DNA of 64,000 nt from Herbiconiux daphne (GCF_024979295.1 NZ_JANLCJ010000012.1:24050-88049), one strand, 5' to 3'; positions 1-10,945 are shown, counted from the stretch's first letter. A program made the numbers and translations. Notes: generated by a model not told the origin, from the sequence alone.

Positions 1-330
1 ACCCGTCATGAAGTAGAGGGTGGTGCCCGACGAGCCGACGTTCAGCAGCCCCTCGGCCGAGATCGAGCCGTGATCGACCACGTCGTCCCGGGTGTGATAG
101 CGACCGCCGTGCACGATGTAGCTGTCACCCTCGATCTCGATCTTCGTGCCGAGGGCTCTCAGCACTCCGATCGTCCACACCACTTGACGGGTCTCGGAGA
201 GACCGCGGATGACACTCCGGCCGGGAGCGAGTGAGGCCAGCACCAGGGCGCGATGCGCGTGGTACTTCGAAACGGGGATGTTCAGTTCGCCGGAGATCGG
301 GGTCTGGGATCCACTCACGAACAACTGCAC
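1..330 (-). CDS. EPSP synthase-family protein, N-terminal part (cut by window edge)
   Basis: 110 residues are readable from a GTG at 328-330, preceded by AGGAGG at 341-346, and the frame stays open to base 1. The product resembles the first domain of 3-phosphoshikimate 1-carboxyvinyltransferase, which joins PEP to shikimate-3-phosphate in the shikimate pathway. Visible family marks are an HRAL stretch near residue 27, a hydrophobic ALG motif near 60, and GSSGTTLYF near 100, matching the GNSGTT loop of AroA. The usual KS.SHR phosphate-binding motif reads SKYHAHR and the SEDT loop is altered, so this may be a diverged paralogue rather than the housekeeping AroA. It lies downstream of the UvrA-like gene on the same strand. 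Confidence 0.72.
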   Translation of the reverse strand, partial: MQLFVSGSQTPISGELNIPVSKYHAHRALVLASLAPGRSVIRGLSETRQVVWTIGVLRALGTKIEIEGDSYIVHGGRYHTRDDVVDHGSISAEGLLNVGSSGTTLYFMTG

Positions 331-461
331 GCCAGCTGCACCTCCTATGCGTCAACTCGCGGCGCCGAGTCGATCTCGTCTCGAGGGGGCAGGGCAGTCG
401 CGTGGAATCGAAAAGGTTCGTCCGTCCATACTGTCACTCCGATCGGGTCGGCGTCGCCACG

Positions 462-2873
<2,412 letters not shown>

Positions 2874-2961
2874 GGCAGTCAGCCTAGGGGTGGCCGCCGA
2901 CAGGCGCTTCTCGAGAACTGCTCGGATCCCGACGCCCGCCCTGCGGCGCGGGCGACGAGTC

Positions 2962-3843
2962 TCAGAGGGTGGTGCGCACGAGCGGCTTGTCGGTTCCGGC
3001 CACCCGGATGTCGACCGACCGGATGTCGCGGGTCGGGATGCTCGTCGAGGCCGAGAGGTTGCCGGCCTGCCCGCCGCTCACCGACCAGCTCGCCACCGTG
3101 GTCTGCGTGCCGCTGAGGTCGGTCACGACGAGATCGTAGGTGGTGGGAGAGGTGGTCTCGGTGGACCCGGTGTCGTAGGGTGAGCCGGTCCCGGAGGGCG
3201 CGCCCGTGCCGGAGGGCGCCGCGTCGCGGTAGCTGCAGTTCCAGTCGAACCGGGTTCCCCAGCCCTTCTCGGTGACGGCGAGGTCGGCGTCGAGCCAGCC
3301 GGGCTCCACCTGCGCCATCGCGCGGGCGATCGCGCCGTCGGCCGGAGTCTCGGGCGCGGGAGTCGAGCTCGAGACCGCGACGGGTGGCGCATCCGGCCCG
3401 CCCAGGCTCCCCACGCCGACCCCCAGCAGCACACCCCCCACGGCGAGCACCGCCCCGGCCCCCGCCATGAGCGCGATCACGCCACGCCGGGTGCGCGACC
3501 GGCGCCGTCGCACCGACCGGGCGAGGCCCTGCACGAGTTCGGGCCGGTGGCTCGACCCGAGCAGACGGGCATCCGCCGTCGCCGAGGCGTCGGGCTCGAG
3601 CAGGGCCGACGCCTCCGAGGGCGACAGAGCGCTCAGGATGCCAGGCAGCCCCGCCAGCTCGGCCACCGCGGCGGTGCACCCGGGGCAGCCGGCGAGGTGC
3701 CGCTCGAAGGCGCGCCGCTCGTCGGGAGTCAGCATGCCGAGCACGTAGGAGGCGTCCCACTCGCGGTAGGAATCGGCGTGAGGGCCGTCGCGGCGGGGGT
3801 CGTCGCGATACGGGTTGTCGCGGGAGATGTCGTCGCCGCTCAT
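2962..3843 (-). CDS. RskA/RslA-type transmembrane anti-sigma factor
   Basis: This 293-residue protein should bind and hold the sigma factor encoded just upstream. Residues 33-60 form a zinc-binding anti-sigma domain with His49, Cys53 and Cys56 in HLAGCPGC. One membrane helix follows at about 121-143 after an Arg-rich stretch, then an extracytoplasmic domain of about 150 residues resembling the RskA C-terminal domain. Its ATG overlaps the sigma factor stop codon by 4 nt (ATGA), so the two are translationally coupled. Such proteins are normally inactivated by redox change of the zinc site or by regulated proteolysis. The exterior region carries a Gly/Thr/Ser-rich insert. Confidence 0.88.
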   Translation of the reverse strand: MSGDDISRDNPYRDDPRRDGPHADSYREWDASYVLGMLTPDERRAFERHLAGCPGCTAAVAELAGLPGILSALSPSEASALLEPDASATADARLLGSSHRPELVQGLARSVRRRRSRTRRGVIALMAGAGAVLAVGGVLLGVGVGSLGGPDAPPVAVSSSTPAPETPADGAIARAMAQVEPGWLDADLAVTEKGWGTRFDWNCSYRDAAPSGTGAPSGTGSPYDTGSTETTSPTTYDLVVTDLSGTQTTVASWSVSGGQAGNLSASTSIPTRDIRSVDIRVAGTDKPLVRTTL

Positions 3844-4355
3844 TCCGTCACCCCCCTCTCCTGCAGCGCGAGCCGTAGCGCGCGCAGGGCGTAATGGGTG
3901 CGCGACCGCACCGTGCCGACGGGAACGTTCTCGCGCTCGGCGATCTCGGCTGCGGTGTGGCCGAGATAGTAGGAGCTGACCACCGCCGTGCGGTGCTCGA
4001 GCGAGAGCGAGAGCAGCGCGTCGGCGAGCAACCACTTGTCGAGCACGGCGTCGGTCTCGTCGCGCTGCGACCGCGCCGCCGGTTCGGGTAGTTCGTCGGT
4101 GCTGAACTCGTGGGCGTGACGGGCGCTGCGCCGGTCGTCGATCACGAGGTTGCGGGCCACGGTGAACAGCCACGCGCGCGCCGACTCGTCGCTCTGCTCG
4201 AGGATGGCGGGCTTCTTCCACGCCCGCAGCAGCGACTCCTGCACCACGTCTTGCGCGAAGTTGTGGTCGTGGGTCAGGCGCACGACGTAGCGCAACAGCG
4301 CCGGACCGTGGGCGTCGTGAATGGCGCGCAGCAACTCCGCCTGCTCATCCGACAT
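3840..4355 (-). CDS. ECF RNA polymerase sigma factor, SigL-like
   Basis: This 171-residue sigma-70-family ECF factor has region 2 at roughly 20-90, including the DVVQESLLRAW segment and the ARAWLFTVARN core-binding stretch. Region 4 is at about 110-165 with the helix-turn-helix GHTAAEIAERENVPVGTVRS. The YALRALR tail and the RslA-like partner suggest the SigL/SigK group. The ATG at 4353-4355 was chosen because GGAGGT stands 4 nt before it; an in-frame ATG 21 nt upstream has no such site. The gene starts the sigma/anti-sigma operon and is preceded by a promoter that looks like its own target. Confidence 0.9.
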   Translation of the reverse strand: MSDEQAELLRAIHDAHGPALLRYVVRLTHDHNFAQDVVQESLLRAWKKPAILEQSDESARAWLFTVARNLVIDDRRSARHAHEFSTDELPEPAARSQRDETDAVLDKWLLADALLSLSLEHRTAVVSSYYLGHTAAEIAERENVPVGTVRSRTHYALRALRLALQERGVTE

Positions 4356-4372
4356 ACGCACCTCCACCCTGC

Positions 4373-4400
4373 ACAACGCGACAGCGGGCCGCTGCGTTCA
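4373..4400 (-). promoter_or_regulatory. Candidate ECF (self-regulated) promoter of the sigma/anti-sigma operon
   Basis: Read on the minus strand, TGAACG (4395-4400) and CGTTGT (4373-4378) are separated by exactly 16 nt and lie 17 nt upstream of the sigma factor start. This closely resembles the TGAACC-N16-CGT promoter pattern reported for SigL-type ECF factors, so the operon probably amplifies its own expression once the anti-sigma factor is inactivated. Confidence 0.6.
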
Positions 4401-4410
4401 ATTCTGCGGA

Positions 4411-6135
4411 TCACACGGTGACGAAGACACCGTTCGCCGCGTCATCCGGAGCCTGCCGCTTCATCAAGAAGTGCTGCTTCTTGCCGGTGGCCGTGTAGGG
4501 CAGCTCGTCGACGAAGGCATAGCGCCGGGGTCGCTTGAAGCGGGCGAGGGCGTTGCTGGCGAGCGCGAAGCGGTCGAGCTCGGCGGCGGCCTGCACGGGG
4601 TCGGCGAGCGTTCCGGGCCGCGGCTGGATGTAGGCCACCACCACTTCGCCCCACTCGGGGTCGGGCAGACCCGTGACGATGCTATCGGCGACATCCGGAT
4701 GCCCCGCGAGCACTTCTTCGATCTGCACCGGGTGCACGTTCTCACCGCCCGAGATGATCATGTCGTCTTTGCGGCCGACGATCGTGACGATCTCGTCGTC
4801 GTTCCAGGTGGCGAGGTCGCCCGGGTAGACCCAGCCGTCGCGGAACTTCTTCGCCTGCTCCTCGGGGTTGTGCATGTAGGAGTAGCCGCTCTTCACCGAG
4901 CGCATGATGACCTCGCCCACCGTCGTGCCGTCCTGGGGCACGGTGTCGGTGGGGTCGGCCATCCTGTCGGGGTAGACGTTCACCACGACCACGTCGTCGT
5001 CGAGGCAGGCGCGACCGGATGCTCCGGCTGCGTCGGGCAGGTCGTCGGGGCGCAGGTAGGTGTTCCAGAACGCCTCGGTGGTGCCGTAGCCGTTCGCGAT
5101 GCGCGGGGTGATGGTGCGCTGGTAGCGCAGGGCGGCGGCGCGCTCGAGCGGTGCGCCCATGGTGACGATGCCCGAGAGCGACGAGAGGTCGCGGGGCGAG
5201 GCCTCCTGCGCGTCGGCCAGGCGCTCGAGGTTGGTGGGGGCGCCGATGACATAGGTGAGCCCGTGCCGCTCGACCAGGTCGAGCACGAGGCCCGGCTCGA
5301 ACTGCGGCAGGGTGACGACCTCCGAGCCGACGTAGAACGCCGTGTTCGGGCCCGCGCAGTAGTTGCCGCCGCGGTGGAACCAGGGCGACATGTTCATGGT
5401 CTTGTCGGTCGGCCCGAGCGGAAAATGCATGATGGCGTCGTGGGCGGTGAGCACCTCGTTGAGGCTCGTGAGCGGCACGGCCTTCGGCATGCCGGTGGTG
5501 CCGCTGGTGTAGAGGCGGGAGGTCTCGTCCCACACCGTGCCGCCCTCGGGGGCCCGGAAGCTGGGGGCCCCGTCGACCAGCAGGTCGGCGAAGGGCACGG
5601 TGCCGGGCACGAGGCGTGCCGCCGCGGCCACGGCCTCGGGGTCGCCGACGGCCACGAGGGTGTCGGGAACGTGGTCGGTGAGGGTGAGCGCCGTGGCGAC
5701 ATCCGCCGCGGCCGCGGCCTCGTAGACGAAGATGCGGGGCTTCGACTCGGTGAGGATGTGCGCCGTCTCGGCCGGTGCCAGCCGGAAGTTCATCGGCGAC
5801 GACACCGCCCGCAGACCCTGCGACGCCACGTAGAGGAACGCGAACTCGGGCCGGTTCATCAGCTGGTAGCCGACGATGTCGCCCACACCGATGCCGCGCG
5901 CGGCGAGGCCGGCGACGAGGGCGCCGGCGACCTCGCCGAGCTGCCGGTAGGTCCACGACTCGCCCGTGGTGGAGTCCGTGATCGCCGTGCGGTTGGCGTA
6001 GCGGTGGGTGTTGCGCTCGACGGCCGACGCGTAGGTGAAGTGCTGCTCGAACACCGCGCGGAACGCCGACGGGTCGTAGTCGGAATTGCCGGGCCGGGAA
6101 GGTGTCTCCACGACGTCGTCGGCGATGATGCTCAT
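4411..6135 (-). CDS. AMP-forming acyl-CoA synthetase
   Basis: This 574-residue adenylate-forming enzyme should activate a carboxylic acid to acyl-AMP and then the CoA thioester. The P-loop-like motif YTSGTTGMPK is near residue 207, the adenine-binding YGTTE near 350, the hinge GRKDDMI near 455, and the conserved C-terminal lysine (TGKK) near 550. Length and order match fatty-acyl/long-chain-type synthetases; the substrate cannot be read. It ends just upstream of the ECF promoter on the same strand. Its upstream region has a possible TATACC -10 box and three GGSYCTCTGCT repeats of unknown meaning. Confidence 0.9.
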   Translation of the reverse strand: MSIIADDVVETPSRPGNSDYDPSAFRAVFEQHFTYASAVERNTHRYANRTAITDSTTGESWTYRQLGEVAGALVAGLAARGIGVGDIVGYQLMNRPEFAFLYVASQGLRAVSSPMNFRLAPAETAHILTESKPRIFVYEAAAAADVATALTLTDHVPDTLVAVGDPEAVAAAARLVPGTVPFADLLVDGAPSFRAPEGGTVWDETSRLYTSGTTGMPKAVPLTSLNEVLTAHDAIMHFPLGPTDKTMNMSPWFHRGGNYCAGPNTAFYVGSEVVTLPQFEPGLVLDLVERHGLTYVIGAPTNLERLADAQEASPRDLSSLSGIVTMGAPLERAAALRYQRTITPRIANGYGTTEAFWNTYLRPDDLPDAAGASGRACLDDDVVVVNVYPDRMADPTDTVPQDGTTVGEVIMRSVKSGYSYMHNPEEQAKKFRDGWVYPGDLATWNDDEIVTIVGRKDDMIISGGENVHPVQIEEVLAGHPDVADSIVTGLPDPEWGEVVVAYIQPRPGTLADPVQAAAELDRFALASNALARFKRPRRYAFVDELPYTATGKKQHFLMKRQAPDDAANGVFVTV

Positions 6136-6345
6136 GAAGGCCTCTGCTCTCTGTGCTCTCAGTCGGGCTCTGCTGTCCGGCGGGCTCTGCTACCAGTCAG
6201 GTATACAACCGGGCGGGGGGCCCGTGCCATTCCCGCGCGGTCGCCGTGCCCTCGAGGCGGCCTCGCGCGGGCGCACGCGCGGCGCTCGTGCGGCGGCACG
6301 TGCGGCGCTCTTGCGGCGGGCTCCACCGGTGGGCGACCATGGCTC

Positions 6346-6702
6346 ATGGCCCAAGACGTGAGCGCATGGATCGACGGCTACCGGCGCGCGTGGGAGTCGA
6401 ACGACCCGGGCGACATCCGGGCGCTGTTCACACCCGACGCGGAGTACCGCACCGAGCCCTACGCCGAACCGTGGACGGGCCCCGACGAGATCGTGGCCGG
6501 CTGGCTCGACGCGCGCGACGACCCGGGCGACACCACGTTCTCGTGGCAGCCCGTGATCGCCGACGACGAGCTCGCCGTGGTGCAGGCCACGACCGTCTAT
6601 TCCGGCGGCCCGGTCTACAGCAACCTGTGGCTGATCAAGCTCGCGCCCGACGGCCGTGCGACCTCGTTCACCGAGTGGTGGATGGAGCAGAAGACCGACT
6701 GA
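6346..6702 (+). CDS. SnoaL-like / NTF2-fold small protein
   Basis: This 118-residue cytoplasmic protein has the pattern of the NTF2-like superfamily: an N-terminal helix (WIDGYRRAWESND), a short DAEYRTEPY strand region, then beta strands ending in SFTEWWMEQ. Members are often small isomerases, hydrolases or ligand-binding proteins and their reaction cannot be predicted from sequence alone. The ATG at 6346 is the first in-frame start giving the compact domain; upstream in-frame sequence is low-complexity Arg/Ala-rich and looks non-coding. It is followed 58 nt later by the FAD oxidoreductase on the same strand. Confidence 0.72.
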   Translation: MAQDVSAWIDGYRRAWESNDPGDIRALFTPDAEYRTEPYAEPWTGPDEIVAGWLDARDDPGDTTFSWQPVIADDELAVVQATTVYSGGPVYSNLWLIKLAPDGRATSFTEWWMEQKTD

Positions 6703-6760
6703 GCACAGCGCCCGCGCGAGGCGGGAGGGGCGCCTGCGGGCCGGTGGGTAGTCTGGCCGC

Positions 6761-8215
6761 ATGGGAACAGGTCCGGTCGATGTCGCCGTGGTGGGCAGCG
6801 GGCCGAACGGACTCGCCGCCGCGGTCACGATGGCGCGGGCGGGCCTCTCGGTGCGGGTGTTCGAGGCGGCCGGCGCTCCCGGCGGGGGAGCGCGCTCGGC
6901 TGAGCTGACGCTCGCCGGGCACCTGCACGACGTGTGCTCGGCGGTGCACCCGATGGCGCTCGCGTCGCCGTTCTTCCAGGCGTTCGGCCTCGACGAGCGG
7001 GTGTCGTTCGCGATTCCGGATGTCTCCTACGCGCAGGTGCTGGCCGGGGGCCGCGCCGCTCTGGCATGGCGCGACCTCGAGCGCACGGCCGACGGTCTCG
7101 GCGCCGACGGGGAGGCCTGGCGCCGCCTGTTCGCACCGCTCGTGCGGCACCACGACGCCGTGGTCGACCTGACGATGGGGCCGCTCGTGCGGCGGCCGCG
7201 GCATCCGGTGGTCGCGGCGGAGTTCGGAGCCCGTGCCCTCGCGACGGCGGGCTCGGCGGCCGCGGGGTTCTCGACCGACGCGGCGAGCGGGCTGCTGGCC
7301 GGCGTGAGCGCCCACTCGATCGGGCGGGTGGGCTCGCTCGGAGCCCGCGGCACGGCGCTGCTGCTCGGCACGCTCGCGCACACGCCGGGCGGCTGGCCGA
7401 TTCCGGTGGGAGGATCGCAGGCGATCGTCGACGCCCTCGTCGCCGACCTTGTGGCGCACGGCGGCGAGGTGGTGACCGAGACGCGCATCGACTCGCTGCA
7501 CGACCTGCCGTCGGCGCACGCGGTGCTGCTCGACGTGACGCCCCGGGCCCTCGACGCTATCGGGGGCGACCTGCTGCCCCGCGGCTACCGCCGGGCGCTG
7601 CGCGAGTTCCGCTACGGCGACGCGGCGTCGAAGGTCGATTTCGTGCTCGACGGCGAGGTGCCGTGGGCGGATGCCGCGGTGGCGCTCGCGGGCACGGTGC
7701 ATCTCGGTGGCGGTGCCGCCGAGGTCGACGCCGCGGAGCGCGAAGTGGCGCAGGGGCGGCATCCGTCGACGCCGTTCGTGCTGCTGTCGCAACCGAGCGC
7801 GTTCGACCCCGGCCGGGCGCCGGAGGGGCACGCCATGGTGTGGGCCTACACGCATGTTCCGCGGGGCTCGGGGCGCGACATGACCGAGGCGGTCACCGAG
7901 CGCATCGAGCAGTTCGCCCCGGGTTTCCGCGACCGGATCGTGGCCTCGGCCGCCATTCCGGCCTCGGCCCTGCAGCTCTACAACGCGAACTACGTCGACG
8001 GCGACATCGCGAGCGGCGCCGCGACGTTCGGGCAGCTGCTGGCGCGGCCCGTGCTCTCGGCGACCCCGTGGCGCACACCGCTCGACGGCGTGTACCTCTG
8101 CTCGGCATCGACCACGCCCGGGCCCGGCGTGCACGGCATGGCGGGCTGGCAGGCCGCGCGCGAGGCGCTGCGCGACGTGTTCGGCATCACCGAGCCGCCG
8201 TCGCTCGCGCCCTGA
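6761..8215 (+). CDS. Phytoene dehydrogenase-like FAD oxidoreductase
   Basis: The 484-residue flavoprotein begins with a Rossmann FAD/NAD motif, VVGSGPNGLAAA (residues 10-21), followed by an acidic FEAAG strand end. The C-terminus has the FAD-contacting stretch YLCSASTTPGPGVHGMAGW typical of CrtI/PYROXD2-like proteins. No other carotenoid genes are nearby, so a carotenoid role is not supported; PYROXD2-like proteins are common in actinobacteria without known substrates. A TAGTCT box at 6749-6754 lies 6 nt before the ATG and no Shine-Dalgarno is present, so a leaderless transcript is likely. Confidence 0.85.
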   Translation: MGTGPVDVAVVGSGPNGLAAAVTMARAGLSVRVFEAAGAPGGGARSAELTLAGHLHDVCSAVHPMALASPFFQAFGLDERVSFAIPDVSYAQVLAGGRAALAWRDLERTADGLGADGEAWRRLFAPLVRHHDAVVDLTMGPLVRRPRHPVVAAEFGARALATAGSAAAGFSTDAASGLLAGVSAHSIGRVGSLGARGTALLLGTLAHTPGGWPIPVGGSQAIVDALVADLVAHGGEVVTETRIDSLHDLPSAHAVLLDVTPRALDAIGGDLLPRGYRRALREFRYGDAASKVDFVLDGEVPWADAAVALAGTVHLGGGAAEVDAAEREVAQGRHPSTPFVLLSQPSAFDPGRAPEGHAMVWAYTHVPRGSGRDMTEAVTERIEQFAPGFRDRIVASAAIPASALQLYNANYVDGDIASGAATFGQLLARPVLSATPWRTPLDGVYLCSASTTPGPGVHGMAGWQAAREALRDVFGITEPPSLAP

Positions 8216-8293
8216 CGGGCGGCGTCGCGCGGGCTGCCCGCCAGCCCGCCATGCCGGGAACACCGCAGCGCCCTCCGCCCGGCCCAGCCCGGG

Positions 8294-8932
8294 CTACAGG
8301 TCGACCGAGTCGCCCGGCTGCAGGTCGAGGTACTCGCCGCCGCCCTGCTCGGTGGCCCAGCGCAGGCGGTCGGCGGCCATCGACTTGCCGGCAACCGACA
8401 GCACCATCTCGTGCGTGCCGAAGGCTCGGCGGGGCTTCACCTCGAGCAGGTAGTCCATCGACTCCGCGATCTTCAGCCACGGCGCCCCCGCCGGCACCGC
8501 GAGCACGTCGACGTCGAGGCCCTCGGGCACGAAGAACGAGTCGCCCGGGTAGTAGAGCTGGTCGTTCACGAGCACTCCGACGTTGTCGACCACGGGGATC
8601 GACGAGTGGATGACCGCGTGCCGGCCGCCGAAGAACCGCAGCGTGAACGGGGAGGTCTCGACCGTCTCACCAGGGTCGACCCGGGTGATCGCGAAGTCGC
8701 CGGCCGCCCGCACGACCCCCTCCGGGCCGTAGATCGTGGCGTCGGGGGAGGCGTCGAGGATGCGCCGCAGCTGGTCGGGCGTCCAGTGGTCGGGATGCTC
8801 GTGGGTGATGACGACGGCGACGGTGTTGGCGGCATCCGTGATCGCGGTCGTGAACGACCCCGGGTCGATGAACAGCTTCTTTCCGGATTGTTCGAGCAGA
8901 AGGGCGGCGTGTTCGAACTTCGTGAGTCTCAT
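8294..8932 (-). CDS. Metallo-beta-lactamase-fold hydrolase (UlaG-like)
   Basis: The protein is 212 residues long and the start ATG at 8930-8932 gives an N-terminus, MRLTKFEHAALLLE, that matches the first beta strand of this fold. The metal-binding motif THEHPDHW (H-x-H-x-D-H) is near residue 48, with later ligands probably in GGRHAVIH and YPGDSF and in GTHE near 190. The compact size fits the UlaG/YtnP-like metal-dependent hydrolases. Substrate is unknown. It is divergent from the lipid kinase gene; 58 nt separate the start codons. Confidence 0.85.
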   Translation of the reverse strand: MRLTKFEHAALLLEQSGKKLFIDPGSFTTAITDAANTVAVVITHEHPDHWTPDQLRRILDASPDATIYGPEGVVRAAGDFAITRVDPGETVETSPFTLRFFGGRHAVIHSSIPVVDNVGVLVNDQLYYPGDSFFVPEGLDVDVLAVPAGAPWLKIAESMDYLLEVKPRRAFGTHEMVLSVAGKSMAADRLRWATEQGGGEYLDLQPGDSVDL

Positions 8933-8990
8933 GATGCACGACTCAACACCCGCGCCGGGGTTGTCGCAAGGTGGGGAATAATCAGTCGGT

Positions 8991-9941
8991 ATGGTCTCAC
9001 CCCAGTCGGCGCACGACGGCGAAGCGCTGCGGATCGTCGTCGCGATCAATCCCAACGCCTCGTTCGGCAGATCGCGCCCGGTGGGCCCCGCCACGGTGGC
9101 GGCGCTGAAAGCCCGGGGGCACGACGTGAGGCCGCTCAGCGCCCCCGACTTCGACGGTCTCGTGCGGGTGGCGCGCGAGGCGCTCGCCGAGCCCACCGAT
9201 GCCCTCGTGGTGGTGGGCGGCGACGGCATGGTCAATCTCGGGGTCAACCTCGTGGCCGGCACGGGCGTGCCGCTCGGCATCGTGCCGGCGGGCACCGGGA
9301 ACGACTTCGCCGCCGCACTCGGACTGCCGACGGGCGATGCGGATGCCGCGATCGCGGCTCTCGGCGACGCTCTCGAACGGGCGCCGCGCGTGGTCGACGC
9401 GGCGCGCGTGACCGGGGTCGACGAGTCGTCGGGTGCCGGCCAGGTCGCCGGCGCGCGGTGGTTCGCGGGTGCCCTCTCGGCGGGGTTCGACGCCAGGGTG
9501 AACGAGCGGGCGAACGGCATGCGCTTCCCGAAGGGAGCGGCCCGCTACGTGAGGGCGCTCGTGGCCGAGCTCGTGACGCTCAAGGCCCGCCGCTACCATC
9601 TCGAGATCGACGGCGCGAGCAGCGACGTCGATTCGTGCCTGCTCTCGGTGGCCAACAACACCACCATCGGCGGGGGCATGAAGATCGCTCCCGACGCGCT
9701 GCTCGACGACGGGCTGCTCGACGTGTTCATCGTGAAACCGGTGTCGCGCACGCGGTTCATCCGCCTGTTCCCCAAGGTCTTCTCGGGCGCTCACGCCGGG
9801 CTCGACATCGTCGAGTTCCGGCGCGGCAGGCGCGTGACGGTGTCGTGCCCGGGCATCGTCGGCTACGCCGACGGCGAGCGGTTCGGGCCGCTTCCGCTCA
9901 CCATCGAGGTGGTGCCGGGCGCGCTCGCCGTGCTCGTGTGA
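8991..9941 (+). CDS. Diacylglycerol kinase-family lipid kinase (YegS/DgkB-like)
   Basis: This 316-residue protein has the two-lobed DAGK catalytic fold. The nucleotide motif GGDG lies at 76-79 and GTGNDFA at 101-107, and the second lobe carries GGGMKIAPDALLDDGLLDV near 225-245, which holds acidic metal ligands. It probably phosphorylates diacylglycerol or another lipid at the inner face of the membrane, feeding phosphatidic acid back to phospholipid synthesis. Residues 140-150 form a small Gly/Ala insert. It is followed closely by the tRNA promoter, so it ends a transcription unit. Confidence 0.88.
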   Translation: MVSPQSAHDGEALRIVVAINPNASFGRSRPVGPATVAALKARGHDVRPLSAPDFDGLVRVAREALAEPTDALVVVGGDGMVNLGVNLVAGTGVPLGIVPAGTGNDFAAALGLPTGDADAAIAALGDALERAPRVVDAARVTGVDESSGAGQVAGARWFAGALSAGFDARVNERANGMRFPKGAARYVRALVAELVTLKARRYHLEIDGASSDVDSCLLSVANNTTIGGGMKIAPDALLDDGLLDVFIVKPVSRTRFIRLFPKVFSGAHAGLDIVEFRRGRRVTVSCPGIVGYADGERFGPLPLTIEVVPGALAVLV

Positions 9942-9947
9942 GCCGAT

Positions 9948-9976
9948 TTGAGTCGCCCTGTGGTCTGTGGCATACT
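9948..9976 (+). promoter_or_regulatory. Promoter of tRNA-Glu
   Basis: TTGAGT (9948-9953) and CATACT (9971-9976) are separated by 17 nt, the standard spacing for the main vegetative sigma factor, and lie 17 nt before the mature tRNA 5' end. The -35 box begins only 7 nt after the stop codon of the lipid kinase gene. Confidence 0.7.
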
Positions 9977-9993
9977 CGATGAGTTGTCAACGC

Positions 9994-10066
9994 GGCCCCA
10001 TCGTTTAGCGGCCTAGGACGTCGCCCTCTCACGGCGGTAACGCGGGTTCGAATCCCGCTGGGGTCA
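9994..10066 (+). tRNA. tRNA-Glu (anticodon CTC)
   Basis: The 73-nt sequence folds as a full cloverleaf. The acceptor stem GGCCCCA pairs with TGGGGTC, with one G-T pair. The anticodon stem is TCGCC/GGCGG around the loop CTCTCAC, whose anticodon CTC is at 10028-10030. The T arm is CGGGTTCGAATCCCG. The discriminator base is A and the CCA end is not encoded, so it is added after transcription. Confidence 0.97.
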
Positions 10067-10073
10067 CAACCAG

Positions 10074-10104
10074 AAAAGCCCTCGGCCATGCCGGGGGCTT
10101 TTTT
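10074..10104 (+). terminator. Rho-independent terminator of tRNA-Glu
   Basis: AAGCCCTCGGC and GCCGGGGGCTT form an 11-bp stem with one G-T pair around a 2-4 nt loop, followed by a run of T. It lies 7 nt after the tRNA end and is the clearest intrinsic terminator in the window. Confidence 0.9.
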
Positions 10105-10170
10105 CGTGCCGCGGGCGCCGCGCGAGCCGTCGGGCACGGTGCGAGCCCTGTTGCACGGCACTATTGAGGC

Positions 10171-10695
10171 ATGGCGAAGACCTCCCGACAGAACGATCTG
10201 CGCTTGGGCGACCCCACCGAGGTGAAACCGCGGGTGCGCGAGCGCATCTACGTCACGTTCACCGGCCTCGCCGTGCTGCTCGCGTTCGGGGTGCACGTCG
10301 ACGACACCGACCCGTGGACGGTCGCGATCGCCCTGCTGATCGGCGTGATCGGCGCCGTGCTGGCGGGCTTCTTCGCCGATGTCATCGCCGAGCTGGCCGT
10401 CGACGGGCGCCTGCCGAGCGCGAAGGCCATGGCGCGCTACATCGGGGTGTCGGCATCCGGTCTCGCCACCGCGGTCGTGCCGCTGGGGTTCCTGGTGGCG
10501 GCGGGCATCGGCCTGCTCGATCTCGGCATCGCCATCTTCGTGGCCATCACCACGATGGCGTTCGGCCTCGGTGTGATCGCCTTCGCCGCCGTCGCCCGCG
10601 CGCGGCTGCCCTGGTGGGCGAAGCTCGCGGTGTTCGTCGGCGAGCTGGTGTTCGCTGCCGTCGTGATCGTGGTTAAGCTTCTGGCACACGGGTGA
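10171..10695 (+). CDS. Multi-pass membrane protein, unknown function
   Basis: This 174-residue protein is unrecognised. After a charged 25-residue N-terminus it has about five hydrophobic segments, at roughly 28-42, 52-72, 92-112, 115-138 and 150-170, with very short loops. The hydrophobic pattern and the high Ala/Val/Gly content are those of a small integral membrane protein; no catalytic or transport motif is visible. The next gene, a small acidic protein, follows after 43 nt, so they may share a transcript. Confidence 0.7.
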   Translation: MAKTSRQNDLRLGDPTEVKPRVRERIYVTFTGLAVLLAFGVHVDDTDPWTVAIALLIGVIGAVLAGFFADVIAELAVDGRLPSAKAMARYIGVSASGLATAVVPLGFLVAAGIGLLDLGIAIFVAITTMAFGLGVIAFAAVARARLPWWAKLAVFVGELVFAAVVIVVKLLAHG

Positions 10696-10738
10696 CGAAC
10701 CCGGGCCGGCGACGGCACGTGATGAGCGAGGACAGAGC

Positions 10739-10945
10739 ATGAGCGACACAAACGAACCGGTCGACCTGAGCGACATCGAATACCCCGACGGCGCGGGCTA
10801 CCCCGACGGCGAAGGCGTCGTGGGCAACGGTCCCACCACCGAGGCGGTGCCCTCGGGCGTCGACCCGACGATCGCCGACGAGCCCGAAGACCCCGACGAG
10901 GCCGTGTCGACCGACGAGGAGACCCTCGAGGAGAACGACGGCTGA
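10739..10945 (+). CDS. Small acidic protein, unknown function
   Basis: This 68-residue protein contains about 20 Asp/Glu residues, only a few hydrophobic residues and no Lys, Arg or Cys, so it is probably intrinsically disordered. GAGG in GAGGACAG precedes the ATG at 10739 at a suitable distance. Two near-identical short blocks (EYPDGAGYPDGEG) form a small internal repeat. Short acidic proteins of this kind are common in Microbacteriaceae but I know of no function. It converges with the FBP-domain gene. Confidence 0.62.
   Translation: MSDTNEPVDLSDIEYPDGAGYPDGEGVVGNGPTTEAVPSGVDPTIADEPEDPDEAVSTDEETLEENDG

Noticed and set aside
6136..6345. A possible small gene or RNA in the 210-nt gap before the SnoaL-like gene
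   Set aside because: The gap holds low-complexity GC-rich sequence with short direct repeats (GGGCTCTGCT, GCGGCGCTC) but no convincing start, stem or promoter pair beyond a weak TATACC.
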